From NCBI GenBank assembly GCA_025455505.1, contig JALOMK010000085.1, forward strand, positions 1 through 8,229: a stretch of DNA of 8,229 nucleotides, written 5' to 3'. Shown piece by piece: positions 7,078-8,229 of the stretch. A program made the translations under genes and the position numbers. How positions within the stretch are numbered: position 1 is the stretch's first letter; every line of letters starts with the position of its first letter. The notes beneath the pieces were generated by a model. The model was not told where the DNA came from, did no database searches, and saw nothing but the letters and a program-made list of their open reading frames with translations. The DNA comes from Bacteroidales bacterium. Its GTDB lineage: Bacteria; Bacteroidota; Bacteroidia; Bacteroidales; VadinHA17.

Positions 7078-8229
7078 ATGAAAAACCTGGGAAGCCTCCT
7101 GTTACTTGTATCTTTTTTTGCTCTTTCATGCAGCCAGAAGAAGGAAGCAATAAGCACCGCAACAAGCTACTACATAGATCCCGAAACCGGCAGAGATGAG
7201 AATGCCGGCACTTCAGTTTCAGCGCCCTGGAAATCACTTCAGAGAATAGCATCGGCTGAATTAAGGGCCGGCGACGCCATCCTGCTTGCCGGGGGAAAGA
7301 AACACAGGGGATCACTGCGTCTTTCAAGGCTCGCGGGAACTGGAGAAAAGCCTGTTTCAATTTCATCCTACGGCGGCTCAAGGGCTGTGATTGAATCGGG
7401 TGACTCGCTCGCACTGCTGGCAATCGACTGCTCACACATTGTTGTCAGAAATATTGAAGCCTCGGGCTCGGGGCGACTTGAAGGCAATATAACAAACGGC
7501 ATTGAGCTTCTGAATTGCAAAAGCAGCACCATCGACAGCTGCTCTGCCCATGGATTTCTCTACAGCGGAATAAGAATAACCGGCGGCAAAGACATACGCA
7601 TCACAAACTGCTTCAGCAGCGATAATGGATTTTGCGGCATAAACGTTGAATCGGGTGAAAACGAATACGGCGCCGACGGTTCGCTCTATAAAACTATGCG
7701 CGGCCTCTACATAGGTCACTGCATAGCTGACAACAATCCCGGCTGTCCTGCAATAAAAAACAATCACAGCGGCAACGGCATCCTCATAGGAGGCGTCACT
7801 GGCGGACTTATTGAGCACTGCGAGGCAATGAACAACGGCTGGGACATGCCCCGCGAGGGGAATGGTCCGGTAGGAATATGGGCCTACATGTGCGACAGCG
7901 TCATAATCCAGTATTGCTATGCCCACCAAAACAAGACTTCTCCAAAAGGAAAGGACGGCGGCGGCTTTGACTTCGACGGCGGCATCCGATATTCCGTGAT
8001 GCGCTACAACGTTTCCGCCTTCAACGAGGGAGCCGGCTATGGCATCTTCCAGTACGGAGGGGCAACTGAGTGGTGCCACAACACTGCCCACGACAACATA
8101 AGCATTAACGACGGATCGAAGAACGGGCAGTGCGGCTTCCTCGTATGGACCGACCCCACCGGCGGACCGATGCATTCTTTTACAGCCTTTAACAACACCG
8201 TCGTCAACGATAAGTATGCCGTGAACTTC
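7078..8229 (+). CDS. Right-handed parallel beta-helix lipoprotein, C-terminus outside window
   Basis: An uninterrupted plus-strand frame runs from the ATG at 7078 to the window edge (384 codons, no stop). Residues 1-17 are a lipoprotein signal (MKNLGSLLLLVSFFALS) with the lipidated Cys at 18, followed by SQKKEA. Residues 31-68 (YYIDPETGRDENAGT, then APWKSLQRI and RAGDAILL) are the usual opening of secreted parallel beta-helix proteins, including polysaccharide lyases and related surface proteins. From about 115 on, coils repeat with a stacked position C/N-x-A/S-x-x-N (at 178, 215, 248, 280, 311 and 335) and GI turns. No catalytic set can be named, so a carbohydrate-binding or lyase role is only inferred. 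Outer-membrane attachment is likely. It is divergent from the Crp/Fnr-like gene and looks richer in GC than the genes to its left. The minus-strand frames at 7031-7435 and 7432-8175 lie antisense to it and lack any recognisable domain. Confidence 0.9.
   Translation, partial: MKNLGSLLLLVSFFALSCSQKKEAISTATSYYIDPETGRDENAGTSVSAPWKSLQRIASAELRAGDAILLAGGKKHRGSLRLSRLAGTGEKPVSISSYGGSRAVIESGDSLALLAIDCSHIVVRNIEASGSGRLEGNITNGIELLNCKSSTIDSCSAHGFLYSGIRITGGKDIRITNCFSSDNGFCGINVESGENEYGADGSLYKTMRGLYIGHCIADNNPGCPAIKNNHSGNGILIGGVTGGLIEHCEAMNNGWDMPREGNGPVGIWAYMCDSVIIQYCYAHQNKTSPKGKDGGGFDFDGGIRYSVMRYNVSAFNEGAGYGIFQYGGATEWCHNTAHDNISINDGSKNGQCGFLVWTDPTGGPMHSFTAFNNTVVNDKYAVNF

Noticed and set aside
7031..7435. 134-codon minus-strand frame as a gene
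   Set aside because: It overlaps the start of the lipoprotein gene in antisense, has no recognisable domain, and its product looks like random basic sequence.
7432..8175. 247-codon minus-strand frame as a gene
   Set aside because: It lies wholly antisense to a plus frame with a lipobox and beta-helix repeats, and its translation is low-complexity Ala/Val-rich with no domain.

Overview
The window looks like chromosomal DNA of a member of the Bacteroidota, probably Bacteroidales or Marinilabiliales; the lower rank is a guess. The reasons are two DUF3857/transglutaminase-type secreted proteins of the kind common in that phylum, signal peptides ending in A-Q, a Bacteroidetes-type Crp/Fnr regulator with a C-terminal IANYLGIAPKSLSRIRK helix-turn-helix, A-rich rather than Shine-Dalgarno leaders, and a Cys-lipidated parallel beta-helix protein. 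No rRNA, tRNA, CRISPR, insertion sequence or other mobile element was seen.

Layout. Bases 1-6810 are read from the minus strand. In transcription order: a Crp/Fnr-family regulator (6205-6810), a small outer-membrane beta-barrel-like protein (5517-6122) and a DUF6544-like protein (4577-5419), separated by only 82 and 97 bp. After a 246-bp gap come two large DUF3857/transglutaminase-like secreted proteins (2450-4330, then 459-2453) joined by a 4-bp ATGA overlap. After a 235-bp gap comes the N-terminal part of a secreted protein that runs off the left edge (1-223). On the plus strand, divergent from the regulator across 267 bp, a lipoprotein with a right-handed parallel beta-helix fold (7078-8229) runs off the right edge. 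Two long minus-strand reading frames over this last gene (7031-7435 and 7432-8175) are judged to be antisense shadows.

How the genes may work together. Nearly every product except the regulator carries an export signal, so this is an envelope and secretion neighbourhood. The two DUF3857 proteins are almost certainly co-translated. The upstream one keeps a Cys-His-acid transglutaminase-like site (C320, H363, E378), while the downstream one has Ser and Tyr at the Cys and His positions (S365, Y408). That suggests an enzyme paired with a catalytically dead or repurposed partner. The regulator, barrel and DUF6544 genes may form a second small operon. Nothing here clearly adds up to a new defence or mobile system; the pseudo-transglutaminase pair and the ladder-like beta-helix lipoprotein are the most interesting items.
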